Both the position numbers and the translations under genes were made by a program. Shown in pieces: positions 7,904 through 17,385 of a stretch of 64,000 bases of DNA. The notes below the pieces were generated by a model. The model saw nothing but the letters and a program-made list of their open reading frames with translations, was not told the DNA's origin and did not search any database. Position 1 is the first letter of the stretch. Every line of letters starts with the position of its first letter. Source of the stretch: CBDDFQ01 sp965227035 (GTDB lineage Bacteria; Pseudomonadota; Gammaproteobacteria; Burkholderiales; Burkholderiaceae_C). The DNA lies in contig OZ245724.1 in the NCBI GenBank assembly GCA_965227035.1, positions 2,666,001 through 2,730,000 on the forward strand. Direction: 5' to 3'.

Positions 7904-9250
7904 ATGACCACATCCAGCATCGAACCCAAGCAGCCCCAGGTGTCGCACGCCGGCCTGGCACACGACAGCGGCCATATGCACGGTGGTGTCCACGACAAAG
8001 TGGCGCCGGGTGAAATCGCAATCGGCGTGGTGATCGGTCGTGCTTCCGAATATTTCGACTTCTTCGTCTACGGAATTGCGTCTGCACTGGTATTTCCTTC
8101 GGTATTTTTCCCGTTCGAAAAAGGCCTCGAAGGCACGCTGCTCGCGTTCGTGGTTTTCTCTTTCGCATTTATCGCGCGTCCGATCGGATCGATCGCGTTC
8201 ATGACCATTCAGCGCAAATTCGGTCGCGAAGCCAAGCTCACCAGCGCACTCTTTCTTTTGGGCATTGCCACAGCCGGCATTGCGTTCCTGCCCGGATACG
8301 CCACCCTCGGGCCCGCAGCCATCGTTTTGCTTTCGATATTCCGGTTCGCGCAGGGCATTGCCCTCGGCGGATCATGGGACGGACTCCCCTCGCTTCTTGC
8401 CCTGAATTCACCTGCCAAGCGCAAGGGCTGGTATGCCGCCATCGGTCAGCTCGGCGCGCCCGTCGGATTCATCGTCGCAGGATCGCTTTTCGCGTTCTTG
8501 TACGCAAACCTGTCGCAAGCCGACTTCCTCGATTGGGGATGGCGCTACACCTTCTACGTTGCGTTCGCAATCAACGTTGTCGCGCTTTTTGCACGTTTGC
8601 GTCTGGTGGCCACACAGGAATACGCGCAACTTCTCGACGAGCGTGAGCTTGAACCCGCAAGTGCAGTCGAGCTCGTCAAAACGCAGGGATCGACTTTGCT
8701 CATCGGCGCATTCGCCGCACTCGCGAGCTACGCGCTCTTTCACATCGTCACAATCTTTCCGTTGTCCTGGATCAAGCTTTACTCGGACCAATCGATTTCC
8801 GAATTTCTGATGGTGCAAACCTTCGGCGCGGTTCTCGCTATCGGCGGCACACTGGTTTCGGGATTGATCGCGGACAAATTCGGCCGACGCTACACGCTCG
8901 GCGCGCTAGCGGGCGCTATTGGTGTGTTCAGCGGCTTCGCGCCCACGCTTCTGGGTGGTGGAACGCTCGGACAGGACATCTTCATTCTGGTTGGATTCAT
9001 CCTGTTGGGCTTGTCCTACGGGCAAGCTGCGGGTTCGGTCACCTCCAACTTCGCTCCGCGCTTTCGCTACACCGGCGCCGCGCTGACCAACGACTTCGGA
9101 TGGCTTATCGGAGCAGCATTCGCACCGCTTGTGGCGCTGGGTCTGTCCGCCCACTTCGGGCTTGCTTACGTGAGCGTTTATTTGCTGTCGGGTGCAGCTT
9201 GTACTCTGGCTGCATTGAGCGCAAACAAGGCGATGGCGATCAGAGACTGA
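7904..9250 (+). CDS. MFS transporter, metabolite:H+ symporter type, His-rich N-terminus
   Basis: 448-aa inner-membrane transporter with about 12 helices, of the metabolite-proton symporter branch of the major facilitator superfamily (ProP/KgtP/ShiA-like). Signature regions are GRASEYFDFFVYGIASALVF, the loop KFGREAKLTSALFLLG, RFAQGIALGGSWDGL and the second-half loop ADKFGRRYTLG. The N-terminal tail before helix 1 is rich in His (H15, H20, H24, H26, H30). The start is ATG 7904 without an obvious ribosome site. Divergent from cyoA; the substrate cannot be read from sequence. A role in supplying the respiratory block, for example with metal or a carboxylate, is only a guess from position. Confidence 0.85.
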   Translation: MTTSSIEPKQPQVSHAGLAHDSGHMHGGVHDKVAPGEIAIGVVIGRASEYFDFFVYGIASALVFPSVFFPFEKGLEGTLLAFVVFSFAFIARPIGSIAFMTIQRKFGREAKLTSALFLLGIATAGIAFLPGYATLGPAAIVLLSIFRFAQGIALGGSWDGLPSLLALNSPAKRKGWYAAIGQLGAPVGFIVAGSLFAFLYANLSQADFLDWGWRYTFYVAFAINVVALFARLRLVATQEYAQLLDERELEPASAVELVKTQGSTLLIGAFAALASYALFHIVTIFPLSWIKLYSDQSISEFLMVQTFGAVLAIGGTLVSGLIADKFGRRYTLGALAGAIGVFSGFAPTLLGGGTLGQDIFILVGFILLGLSYGQAAGSVTSNFAPRFRYTGAALTNDFGWLIGAAFAPLVALGLSAHFGLAYVSVYLLSGAACTLAALSANKAMAIRD

Positions 9251-9276
9251 TTGCATCGCGACGCCTTGGCTCATAA

Positions 9277-9298
9277 AAAGCCCGCAGAAGCGGGCTTT
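9277..9298 (+). terminator. Intrinsic terminator after the MFS gene
   Basis: Perfect 9-bp stem AAAGCCCGC / GCGGGCTTT with the loop AGAA, 26 bp after the MFS stop codon. The T-run is short (TTT then GTTC), but the stem matches the terminator design used repeatedly in this window. Confidence 0.8.
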
Positions 9299-9413
9299 GT
9301 TCATTTCGGCACCTTTACCCGCCCTAATTACTCATGCACTCCTACAGACGGAAGTTCGGCACCCCGATAGATTCACGCTTATCGATCAACGAACATCCGT
9401 TCAAGGAGCAAAA

Positions 9414-9554
9414 ATGAATCTCGCAATCAGCGTCGGCCCCCTCGTCTCCCTCATCGCAGGCATCCTGATCCTGTTGATCCCGAGACTGCTCAATTACATC
9501 GTCGCGATTTATTTGATAGTGATCGGCTGCATAGGGCTGTTCGGTATTCGATAA
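9414..9554 (+). CDS. DUF3096 small membrane protein
   Basis: 46-aa protein made almost wholly of two hydrophobic helices, MNLAISVGPLVSLIAGILIL and a second one containing YIVAIYLIVIGCIGLFGI, with the conserved LIPRLLNYIVA between them. This matches the DUF3096 family of small inner-membrane proteins of unknown function. The start at ATG 9414 is supported by an AAGGAGC ribosome site 5-6 nt upstream. It stands alone between two intrinsic terminators, so it is a monocistronic unit. Confidence 0.85.
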   Translation: MNLAISVGPLVSLIAGILILLIPRLLNYIVAIYLIVIGCIGLFGIR

Positions 9555-9579
9555 CCGGAACTCGAACCCAGCTCAAAAG

Positions 9580-9605
9580 AAAAAGCCCGCGCGAGCGGGC
9601 TTTTT
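9580..9605. terminator. Bidirectional terminator between the DUF3096 gene and katG
   Basis: AAAAAGCCCGC, loop GCGA, GCGGGCTTTTT: an 11-bp perfect stem with a T-run on one strand and an A-run on the other. It can therefore stop both the rightward DUF3096 transcript and the leftward katG transcript. Confidence 0.9.
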
Positions 9606-9623
9606 CATGGCTGGACGAACCGA

Positions 9624-11882
<2,259 letters not shown>

Positions 11883-12068
11883 CTAAAACTCCTGTATTTG
11901 GACTTGATCCGGTTTGGCATGAAATCGATTTTCTACTATCGCGGGTCTGCGCTCGATTTAAAACTCCAATCGAAAGGATAGCGGCTGTCGAGCAACCATA
12001 GCTTGTCGAGTCGGCATCTCATTGAGGAATTGTCGGGATTGCCAAAAACCGGTAATCAAGACGAAAAG
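11883..12068 (-). promoter_or_regulatory. Upstream region of katG
   Basis: About 190 bp between katG and the terminator of the next minus-strand gene, which must contain the katG promoter. A string of loosely 11-bp-spaced tetranucleotides (CTAT, ATTG, AAAT) around 11935-11985 is only a partial match to an OxyR site, so it is not called. Confidence 0.4.
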
Positions 12069-12094
12069 CGGGGCGTCCTTTTTAGACGCCCCGC
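12069..12094 (-). terminator. Intrinsic terminator after the Rieske oxygenase gene
   Basis: Perfect 10-bp stem GCGGGGCGTC / GACGCCCCGC with a 6-nt A/T loop. Read on the minus strand it is followed by TTTTC and lies about 30 bp past the stop of the Rieske oxygenase gene. Confidence 0.85.
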
Positions 12095-12124
12095 TGTGGC
12101 TAGTTGTTCGATTCGTCGAACGCG

Positions 12125-13153
12125 TCAAGCCACCTGGACCTGAGCCATCTTCTCCATGACGCGCCTTACCCGGGCTAGACCTACATCGTGCTGATATAGA
12201 AATTCGTGTTTGCGTGCGTCCCGCCGCAAGCTTTCCATGACCACGCGATCCTGCTCCAGCACATCCCAATGCAGCCCTTCGAGGCGATTGCGATAGAGGA
12301 ATCGCCAGACATCGCGCTGGAATCCGCTGGCCTTACGAATTCGCCAGAAGTACACCTGGCAATGCGTTTCATCTACTGGAGTGACGAACCCGATGATGAT
12401 GAACTCTCCCCCGCCATATTGCTTGCGATATGGCACTGCGAGTCGCATCCATACGGTCGACGTTACGCCGAATTCAACCCAGTCGAAATTCACGCCCCGC
12501 TGCCCGACTTTCTCGAATACCAGTCCGGTCTCGGTTTTGCGAATCGTCAAGTCGGCCTGCTTGTCTCCGTCGGCCATGGAGTGCGATTGCGAATGAAGAT
12601 ACGTGCCGTGCATCGGATCCATCACGTTGTCGATCGCATATCGATAGTTGCAACTCCAGTTCTGCATGCATAAGAATCCGGAGTAATCGTCTCCGCTCAT
12701 TTCTTCAGGCACTTGAAACGGCCGGGGATTCTTCGACGATTCCTCATCGTTGCCAAACCACAGAAATATTGCGCCGAAGGCTTCGTGCACCGGATAGGCT
12801 TTGACGCACTTCTGCCCGGTCAACGCGCAAGACGCCATCGCAGGCACATCGGCGACGACGCCGTCCCCATTCACCTCGACACCGTGATACCAGCAGGCAA
12901 GTCGATCACCAAGATTCCAGCCGAGGGACAGCCGAGCACCGCGATGCGGACATCTGTCCTCGACCGCTCTCACCTGACCGGCTAGATCGCGCCACAAGAC
13001 GATTTCTTCCGACAGTCGCGTTATGCCGACTGGCGCACTTGCGACCATATAGCTAGGCATCACGGGATGCCATAAATCACGAAGGCCGCGCTCTACGCGC
13101 TCGTCGGCGGCAACTGCTATATCGGGTTCGAACGCAACATCTTCCACACTCAT
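12125..13153 (-). CDS. Rieske [2Fe-2S] non-haem iron oxygenase (phthalate/vanillate type)
   Basis: 342-aa oxygenase component of the single-subunit type (phthalate 4,5-dioxygenase / vanillate O-demethylase VanA group). The Rieske cluster ligands are C68-x-H70 in RCPHRGARL and C87-x2-H90 in ACWYHG. The mononuclear iron motif is D179-x2-H182-x4-H187 in NVMDPMHGTYLH. Such enzymes hydroxylate or demethylate aromatic acids and need a separate reductase, which is not in the window. The start overlaps the stop of the binding-protein gene by 4 bp (ATGA), so the two are coupled. Substrate unknown; an aromatic carboxylate is most likely. Confidence 0.9.
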   Translation of the reverse strand: MSVEDVAFEPDIAVAADERVERGLRDLWHPVMPSYMVASAPVGITRLSEEIVLWRDLAGQVRAVEDRCPHRGARLSLGWNLGDRLACWYHGVEVNGDGVVADVPAMASCALTGQKCVKAYPVHEAFGAIFLWFGNDEESSKNPRPFQVPEEMSGDDYSGFLCMQNWSCNYRYAIDNVMDPMHGTYLHSQSHSMADGDKQADLTIRKTETGLVFEKVGQRGVNFDWVEFGVTSTVWMRLAVPYRKQYGGGEFIIIGFVTPVDETHCQVYFWRIRKASGFQRDVWRFLYRNRLEGLHWDVLEQDRVVMESLRRDARKHEFLYQHDVGLARVRRVMEKMAQVQVA

Positions 13154-14136
13154 TTGCCGGCTCCAGGGACGAACTTGTTTGTATACAGATCTGCAACCGG
13201 CAGGGCCTTCGCCACGATGCCTTCTTTCACATAGAAATCCTGAAGGTTGCTCAGACGTTGCACGTCGATTTCGCCGGGGTTCGCCTGGCCGCGATAGACG
13301 AGCTCGCCGTACAACGCAAAGATGTTCTCGACCTGTTTCTCCTTGCCCGCGAACGATGGCACTGCCTTTGCGTAGTCGCGTGCAGCGCCATGAGGATCGG
13401 CCATGATGTCCTTCATCCCTCGAATAGTGGCTCGCACGAACTTGGCGATCGTTTCAGGCTTGTCGCGGATCGCATCGTCGGAGGCGATGATGGCTTGAGC
13501 CATGCTCTTGAAGTAGCGATCTGCAGGAACGATGGTGACCTTCACGCCGGCATCTCGAGCCGCGGCAGTCCACTCCGGAACAGATGCCAGAGCCGGTAGT
13601 TTCTTGTCAGCGAACAGCTGCCAGACGCCAGGGCCGTTCGCCTGGATATCGACATCGTTCTTGGTCATCCCGTTGGCTTTGAGCATGCCGAGCAGCGCGA
13701 AGTACGTGGTATCCACGTAAGACATCGCGCCGATTGTCTTGCCCTTCAAGCTCGCGATGTCGCCGTCTCCTGCAATAGCGAGATGCATCAACGAAGATCC
13801 CCCCAGTACCGCCACGTTCTTCACCGGAACGCCGTTGCCACGAACGATGATTGGCGTATCGCCGACGCCGCCACCCATGAGCGCGTTACCAGCGCCGACC
13901 TGTTTCGCGACATCCGCGCCACCACGCGCTGCGATGAAGTTGATCTTGAGACCCTCTTCCGCGTAGTAGCCGCGTTGAGCGGCGAGCATCCACGGTGCGA
14001 ATGCGGGCAAAGTCGGTGGCGCAGGGAGCAGATACGTGATCTCTTCGAGCGGCTTGTTTTGTGCTTGCGCGTTGAACGCGGTTGCCATCAATACGGCGCT
14101 GCAGATGGCAGCGAACCTCATCGTGAACTTTTTCAT
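13150..14136 (-). CDS. ABC transporter substrate-binding protein, NitT/TauT (SsuA-like) type
   Basis: 328-aa exported binding protein of the NMT1/THI5-SsuA-like fold. It has an N-terminal signal peptide (MKKFTMRFAAICSAVLMATA then AQAQ), then LLPAPPTLPAFAPWMLAAQRG, where the family keeps its YYAEEGL motif. ATG 14136 is preferred over an in-frame start 15 bp upstream because AAGGAG lies 6 nt before it. No ABC permease or ATPase is adjacent, so either these are elsewhere or it works as an orphan receptor. It is coupled to the Rieske oxygenase gene, suggesting it binds that enzyme's substrate. Confidence 0.88.
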   Translation of the reverse strand: MKKFTMRFAAICSAVLMATAFNAQAQNKPLEEITYLLPAPPTLPAFAPWMLAAQRGYYAEEGLKINFIAARGGADVAKQVGAGNALMGGGVGDTPIIVRGNGVPVKNVAVLGGSSLMHLAIAGDGDIASLKGKTIGAMSYVDTTYFALLGMLKANGMTKNDVDIQANGPGVWQLFADKKLPALASVPEWTAAARDAGVKVTIVPADRYFKSMAQAIIASDDAIRDKPETIAKFVRATIRGMKDIMADPHGAARDYAKAVPSFAGKEKQVENIFALYGELVYRGQANPGEIDVQRLSNLQDFYVKEGIVAKALPVADLYTNKFVPGAGK

Positions 14137-14172
14137 GCGGAGCTCCTTCATTGATAACGGGTGGGAAAGAAA

Positions 14173-14511
14173 TCAAAAGCCGAGACGCTTCATTTCGGCG
14201 GACAAAGATGACTCGCTCCACGGATCGCCGTTGATCGACGCGACCGATATTGAATTCAAATGCGATGCCATGTCAGCGGCGCTGGATACTCCAGCGAGAA
14301 ATGCTTTTTCGATCCCATTTGCCAATGCGTTCTCGTAATCCGTAGGCTCCGATACACGCGTCTGCCAACGACGATGTTCGCCTGCGCCAACTCTTTCGAT
14401 ATAGCCCTTGCCGGGATCGGTGCTCAGTTGCGGCTTGACCCAAAAAAGAAGCTTTTCGTTGAAGACTTTTTGGGATGCGTTGCCGGTCGAATGCTCTGCT
14501 CTTGGTTCCAT
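14173..14511 (-). CDS. Small recombinase-like helix-turn-helix domain protein
   Basis: 112-aa protein from ATG 14511. The C-terminal half, roughly 60-112 (YENALANGIEKAFLAGVSSA, then HLNSISVASINGDPWSESSL and MKRLGF), resembles the DNA-binding 'recombinase-like HTH' fold seen at the end of serine recombinases, where N-G-x-x-W-S-x-x-S contacts DNA. No catalytic recombinase domain is present. Such stand-alone proteins occur beside Rieske oxygenase genes in Burkholderiales (recollection, not checked). It sits 36 bp upstream of the binding-protein gene, first in that operon. A regulatory role is possible but unproven. Confidence 0.65.
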   Translation of the reverse strand: MEPRAEHSTGNASQKVFNEKLLFWVKPQLSTDPGKGYIERVGAGEHRRWQTRVSEPTDYENALANGIEKAFLAGVSSAADMASHLNSISVASINGDPWSESSLSAEMKRLGF

Positions 14512-14637
14512 CGTGCTGCTACCTGAAATGCGTTGGGAATATGACTTTTTCGAAATATAACCATAATTCTTCAAAAACTCAAATTAATTGTTTTCAAGAT
14601 AATTAAAAACAAGTTTCTGTCGTGATCGAAGTCGTTT

Positions 14638-15369
14638 TCAGGGCGTCTCTGCGGGCGTAGACGCCTTCAATCCATTGAGCAGAACATCCGACACGAACTC
14701 GATGTATTGGCTGGTCACGGTCTTCATATCCGCATCCTTGCCGAACAGGTGGTGAATGAACGGTTCGGAAGAAGCGAAGAAATTTCCCAGTCCGATGAGC
14801 GTCAGATGAACGAAGCGTGGGTCGACCGGGCGTAACTCTTCGCCAGGTCTGCCGTGCAGCAGAGACAGCGTGATCATCAGTCCTCGCGAGATGGCCTGCG
14901 CCGTCATCAGCTCGCTTTCCTTCGAGGTGTTGGTGTACAGGAAGTCCATCACCATCTGCGTGAATCTTGGGTTCTCTTGCACCTGATCGATAACCGCTTT
15001 GAGGCGATTGCCAAGCCGCTGCTCGATCGGTCCTTCCGCTTCGACAACTTTGCTGCCGAGAGCCTGCAAGCCTTCGAGCTGGGATGCGATCGTGGTGGAC
15101 ATCAACCCCTCTTTGCTACCGAAATAGTAGCGAACCAGCGCCGGTGTCACCCCCGCACGTGTTGCGATTTCCTTGATGTTGAGGCGTTCCGGCGGCACGT
15201 CCCGTAGCATCACACGAGTCGCCTCTATCAAAGCATCTCTGGTCGCGATGCTCGAAGCAACGGTTGGACGACCAGGAGCACGTTTGATCGGTTTTGCCTT
15301 AGTTGCCTTGGCAACCCTTGTCGGTTTGGCTGACGCTGATTTTGGTATTAATGTGCGCGATGCTGGCAT
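14638..15369 (-). CDS. TetR/AcrR family transcriptional regulator
   Basis: 243-aa regulator from ATG 15369 (a GTG 39 bp upstream is also in frame but overlaps the neighbouring terminator). A long basic Lys/Ala/Pro-rich N-terminal arm (about 1-35, ending KRAPGRPTV) precedes a typical TetR helix-turn-helix with IKEIATRAGVTPALVRYYFG and SKEGL. The C-terminal ligand domain is unassigned. It lies between two catabolic operons, all leftward, and probably represses the Rieske operon just downstream, the hydrolase operon upstream, or both. Confidence 0.88.
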   Translation of the reverse strand: MPASRTLIPKSASAKPTRVAKATKAKPIKRAPGRPTVASSIATRDALIEATRVMLRDVPPERLNIKEIATRAGVTPALVRYYFGSKEGLMSTTIASQLEGLQALGSKVVEAEGPIEQRLGNRLKAVIDQVQENPRFTQMVMDFLYTNTSKESELMTAQAISRGLMITLSLLHGRPGEELRPVDPRFVHLTLIGLGNFFASSEPFIHHLFGKDADMKTVTSQYIEFVSDVLLNGLKASTPAETP

Positions 15370-15409
15370 GGTGGGTGGCGTTGATCTGAAATCGATTGTA
15401 GATGGCACG

Positions 15410-15433
15410 AAAAAAAGCCCGCGAGTAGCGGGC
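15410..15433 (-). terminator. Intrinsic terminator after the alpha/beta hydrolase gene
   Basis: GCCCGC / GCGGGC stem with a GAGTA loop and, on the minus strand, a run of seven T residues. It lies about 20 bp past the hydrolase stop and just before the TetR gene, separating the two transcripts. Confidence 0.85.
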
Positions 15434-15454
15434 AGTCCATCGCGCGGGTCGACC

Positions 15455-16282
15455 TCAAGCCACCTGCATCAAGATATCCGCAAGTTCTCTTGGCTTCTCG
15501 ATCATCAAATCGTGCCCGCCTTCCATCACGAAAGTCCTCCAGGTCGGATCTGCTTTTGTCTTCGCCAATGCTTGAGCGAGTGCCGGGTTGGTAAAGCCAG
15601 TCGAGCGAATGAATGTCTTCCTGGCGATCGATTCCCGTCCATCTATTGCCTTGCACTTATCCATCAATGTCAGCAAAGGATGAGGCGTCGAAAGCGAATC
15701 GATCCAGGCCCAGTTCGCTTCGGAATCGCCGAAGATTTTTGCGGGCAATGGAGGTGTCGAAATCTGCCCGGCTGCTACGGCAGCAGCTTGTGCGTCGCGC
15801 GATGCCTGCGATGCGTTGCTGTTGGCGGCTTCACCGACAGCAGGAAGGAATGCGTCCAAAAACACAATCGAGGAGATTCGCTCGCGCACCTCCTGCGCCA
15901 CCGGCGTGATGACCAGGCCTCCCACCGAATGGCCCACCAGCACCACGTTCTCAAGCCGCTCGTATTTGATGACGTTGACCACATCGGTCGTGTGCGTCTG
16001 CAAGTCGATACCCTGCCGAAGCAAATGAGATCGCTCGCCAAGTCCTGTGAGCGTCGGCGCGAAAACTTTGTGGCCCTGCGCTTCGAGCAGGTCGGCGGTA
16101 GGCCTCCAGCACCATCCACCCCTCCAACCGCCGTGCACCAGCACGAAGGTCTTTCGCGAAGCCTGTTTTTGGATGGAAGTTTGCGCACATGCGGCTGTCA
16201 GCGCAGTAGCAGCCGCAACCACCACCGCACCACTCATCAATATGCCGCGACGGGTTGTCGTCGAATCTTTCTCCGGTGCCAT
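15455..16282 (-). CDS. Tat-exported alpha/beta hydrolase (esterase, MES/HNL-like)
   Basis: 275-aa alpha/beta hydrolase. The start at ATG 16282 has an AGGAG site 7 nt upstream. The N-terminus carries a twin-arginine motif (TTTRRGILMSG, R11-R12), a hydrophobic stretch and a cleavage region LTAACAQT, so it should be exported folded; a lipid anchor at the Cys is possible but the lipobox is imperfect. The mature part has the oxyanion loop VLVHGGWRGGWCW, nucleophile Ser in LVGHSVGGLV, and the catalytic His in MEGGHDLMIEKP. It resembles salicylate/methyl esterases of the hydroxynitrile-lyase type. Last gene of the Bug-MmgE-enolase operon; it may release the acid used by that pathway. Confidence 0.85.
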   Translation of the reverse strand: MAPEKDSTTTRRGILMSGAVVVAAATALTAACAQTSIQKQASRKTFVLVHGGWRGGWCWRPTADLLEAQGHKVFAPTLTGLGERSHLLRQGIDLQTHTTDVVNVIKYERLENVVLVGHSVGGLVITPVAQEVRERISSIVFLDAFLPAVGEAANSNASQASRDAQAAAVAAGQISTPPLPAKIFGDSEANWAWIDSLSTPHPLLTLMDKCKAIDGRESIARKTFIRSTGFTNPALAQALAKTKADPTWRTFVMEGGHDLMIEKPRELADILMQVA

Positions 16283-16314
16283 CTCTTGTCTCCTGAAGTT
16301 TTTATTTCGAGTCG

Positions 16315-17385
16315 CTAAATTGTTTTGAATGCCACTCCGCAACCTGGGCCATCCGGAAGCCTCAGCGCGCCATCGACCATGTGCAAATCCGTAAATGGAT
16401 CGTCCAGCAGGTTCTCGTTTTCGGATAGCTCACAAGCGAAAGGCAAGTTCTTGATCGCACTCGCTGCTTGCGCATTCATGGCCTGCATCAGCGTCGGCCC
16501 GAACGCGGCGCCAACGCGGCACACCACACTTCCCGCTTCGCAGATACGCACTGCCTCCATGAAATGCCGAAATCCACCTAGCTTGGTCACCTTCAGATTG
16601 ATGACATCGACGACCCTCTCGCTCACCAGCCGGTAGACATCGTGAACCGTGACAGCACTTTCGTCTGCTTCGATGGCCGCTGGAAGACTGCGGGTGAGCA
16701 AGGCGAGCCCCGCCCAATCGTGCGCAGGAACCGGCTGCTCGATCAATGCAATATCGTGTTTTTCCATTCGCGCGAACGCATTCATCATCTGCTTGGCGTT
16801 GTACGACTGGTTCGGATCGAGCGTGAGTTCGACATTCGCTCCCGCCGCGCTACGAACCGATGCGACACGCTCAACGTCGAGCGACGTATCGCCGGACAAC
16901 TTGAGCTTGAGCTGGCGATACCCAGCCTCGACCAACTCCTGCGCCTTTGTTGCCATCTCGGTTGGCGACTTGATCGAAAGTATTCGGGCCTGCCTGATCT
17001 CGCTTCTGTACTTGCCGCCCAGCAGCAACGCAATCGGCACACCCAATCTGCGTGCGAGCAGATCGTGAAGCGCCATATCGATTCCGGCCTTCACGCTGTA
17101 GTTGAAAGCCAGCGTTCTCTCGACGTCTTCCATGATGAGAGCGATGTCTCCAAGATCGCGTCCCTCGACGATCGGCACCAACATTTCGAGCGCGGTTCTT
17201 GCGCCTTCACCATGCGTCGTGATCGCGGGAATCGCATGCGCGTACCCCAGACCGACCGTGCCGACTTCGTCGGTCAACGATAGAACCCAACCGTCGATCT
17301 TCGGCACTGTCGCTCTTGCGAATTTCCAATTCGCGTCTCGCATGCGCTGCGGGCAGGCAATGATGGCGGCGGACGAAATTTTCAT
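16315..17385 (-). CDS. Enolase-superfamily enzyme, muconate-lactonizing (MLE) subgroup
   Basis: 356-aa enolase-superfamily protein from ATG 17385, which overlaps the MmgE stop (ATGA). The catalytic set is complete for the MLE subgroup: K160-x-K162 (QLKLKLSG), metal ligands D190 (TLDPNQSY), E216 (LIEQPVP) and D241 (EADES), and second-side base K268 (LKVTKLGG). Members include cis,cis-muconate cycloisomerase, o-succinylbenzoate synthase and dipeptide epimerases. Reaction: proton removal alpha to a carboxylate, then racemisation, cycloisomerisation or elimination. Operon partners (MmgE/PrpD, Bug receptor) point to a small carboxylic acid, but the substrate is unassigned. Confidence 0.85.
   Translation of the reverse strand: MKISSAAIIACPQRMRDANWKFARATVPKIDGWVLSLTDEVGTVGLGYAHAIPAITTHGEGARTALEMLVPIVEGRDLGDIALIMEDVERTLAFNYSVKAGIDMALHDLLARRLGVPIALLLGGKYRSEIRQARILSIKSPTEMATKAQELVEAGYRQLKLKLSGDTSLDVERVASVRSAAGANVELTLDPNQSYNAKQMMNAFARMEKHDIALIEQPVPAHDWAGLALLTRSLPAAIEADESAVTVHDVYRLVSERVVDVINLKVTKLGGFRHFMEAVRICEAGSVVCRVGAAFGPTLMQAMNAQAASAIKNLPFACELSENENLLDDPFTDLHMVDGALRLPDGPGCGVAFKTI

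Noticed and set aside
11935..11985. Possible OxyR site upstream of katG
   Set aside because: Only loose tetranucleotides at roughly 11-bp spacing; fewer than half match the ATAG-N7-CTAT pattern, so it could be chance.
14173..14511. Active serine recombinase or mobile element
   Set aside because: Only the DNA-binding-like end is present; no catalytic Ser domain, inverted ends or target duplications were seen.
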